Below, piece after piece: positions 42,701-43,121 of a DNA stretch of 43,121 nucleotides (within the stretch, counting starts at the first letter, position 1; each line of letters starts with the position of its first letter). The DNA comes from Cyanobacteria bacterium RI_101 (GTDB lineage: Bacteria; Cyanobacteriota; Cyanobacteriia; Cyanobacteriales; Microcystaceae), in the NCBI GenBank assembly GCA_016471375.1, contig WGLZ01000040.1, positions 1 to 43,121 on the forward strand, in the 5' to 3' direction. Both the position numbers and the translations under genes were made by a program. The notes beneath the pieces are model-generated. The model was not told the DNA's origin and ran no database searches. It worked only from the letters and a program-made list of their open reading frames with translations.

Positions 42701-43121
42701 TTAGTCTAAAAACACTTGCTCTAAACTGTCTGCTCCCAACAAGCGATCTCCCCAGGCTTCTAACTGGGAGAGCGACGCCGAGGTTAACCGCGCTTCAATC
42801 TCTGAGGGTAAAGCGCCGAATTTCTGAGTTAAGAGGCGCTGTAGAAAAAGGGCTTCCCCTTCCTGTCGTCCTTCCTGTAGTCCTTCCTGCCGGCCTTCCT
42901 GTCGTCCTTGCTGTCGTCCTTCCTGCCGTCCTTGTTCAAGTCCTTTTTCGATACCAAAACGTTCCACCGAAGTTACATAAGGCATTTGTAGGTTCCTCTC
43001 TAGGGTCGAAATGGATTGCCACAAGCGCCGTTCAGGTTCCGGCGCTAGTTTCATGAGGGAGTCGATGACGGCGAATAGGTCAATAATGCGTTGTTTATCC
43101 CAGTCTCTTTCGTATAGTAAC
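42701..43121 (-). CDS. Rpn-family (PDDEXK transposase-like) protein, 5' part beyond the window
   Basis: The frame runs to the right edge, so the N-terminus is missing. The visible part begins LLYERDWDKQRIIDLFAVID, a typical segment after the PD-(D/E)XK core in Rpn/DUF4351-like proteins of cyanobacteria. It continues through MPYVTSVERFGIEKG, then a Gly-Arg-Gln-Glu repeat of about 30 residues, and ends with a short domain (LLTQKFGALPSEIEARL) typical of this group. The catalytic core is not visible. Confidence 0.8.
   Translation of the reverse strand, partial: LLYERDWDKQRIIDLFAVIDSLMKLAPEPERRLWQSISTLERNLQMPYVTSVERFGIEKGLEQGRQEGRQQGRQEGRQEGLQEGRQEGEALFLQRLLTQKFGALPSEIEARLTSASLSQLEAWGDRLLGADSLEQVFLD
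42859..42940 (-). repeat. 12-base coding minisatellite
   Basis: About six or seven copies of a CCTTCCTGTCGT-like unit, read on the minus strand as G-R-Q-E tetrapeptides with variants GRQQ and GLQE. Unit number may vary without shifting the frame. Confidence 0.8.

Noticed and set aside
1-43121. tRNA genes
   Set aside because: The GTTCGA-type words found lie inside coding sequence or repeats and lack the flanking stems of a cloverleaf.

Overview
The window is a stretch of cyanobacterial chromosome. The lineage is set by an adjacent clpR-clpP3 pair, a Psb32-type thylakoid TPM protein, a flavodiiron protein with a Flv1/Flv2-type degenerate diiron site, an SpkB-like kinase, a DICT-GAF histidine kinase, a CtaA-like copper ATPase, and a sulfate-transport operon in the usual cyanobacterial order. 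GC is moderately high. The common cyanobacterial octamer GCGATCGC is almost absent (one copy seen), while GGCGCC and CAGCGCC/GGCGCTG words recur throughout. I do not name a species.

Left part (1-22,000), mostly core metabolism: a CDS tail at the edge; an apparently non-coding stretch with a promoter-like and a terminator-like element; a PhzF-family protein; an L,D-transpeptidase; a CGFS monothiol glutaredoxin; an ammonium transporter; the clpR-clpP3-psb32 cluster; pdhB; a small membrane protein; the SpkB-like kinase; pheT; the flavodiiron protein; a Wzc-like tyrosine kinase for polysaccharide export; a very large NACHT-HEAT ATPase; and a QueD-like protein.

Middle part (21,492-27,723), sulfur uptake: a CysR-like Crp/Fnr regulator is divergent from sbpA, a stand-alone NIL-domain gene, cysT, cysW and cysA. 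The divergent promoter region holds two copies of a perfect inverted repeat, which look like paired operators. Two dispersed hairpin elements sit inside the operon. A LmeA/DUF2993 protein follows.

Right-middle part (27,789-38,358): an FeS-type photolyase, a receiver protein with a helical tail resembling a histidine-less dimerisation domain, the copper ATPase, an orphan LuxR-type response regulator, a YtxH-like protein and upp, a TPR lipoprotein, and the DICT-GAF histidine kinase, whose stop codon overlaps the start of a THUMP-type rRNA methyltransferase gene.

Right end (38,359-43,121), repeat-rich and plastic: a segment of about 0.7 kb occurs twice as direct copies. Each copy ends in the C-terminal sorting tail of a PEP-CTERM-like protein. 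Copy B belongs to an intact gene; copy A is a severed tail next to a DUF3782-type nuclease-like gene. An AraC regulator, more hairpin repeats, a MITE-like element and an edge-truncated Rpn-family protein with a 12-bp coding minisatellite complete the window.

The least ordinary items are the NACHT-HEAT ATPase with its distinctive C-terminal domain, the duplicated segment, the paired operator of the sulfate operon, and the candidate non-coding transcript at 325-618. No tRNA, rRNA, CRISPR array, intact insertion sequence or prophage was seen.
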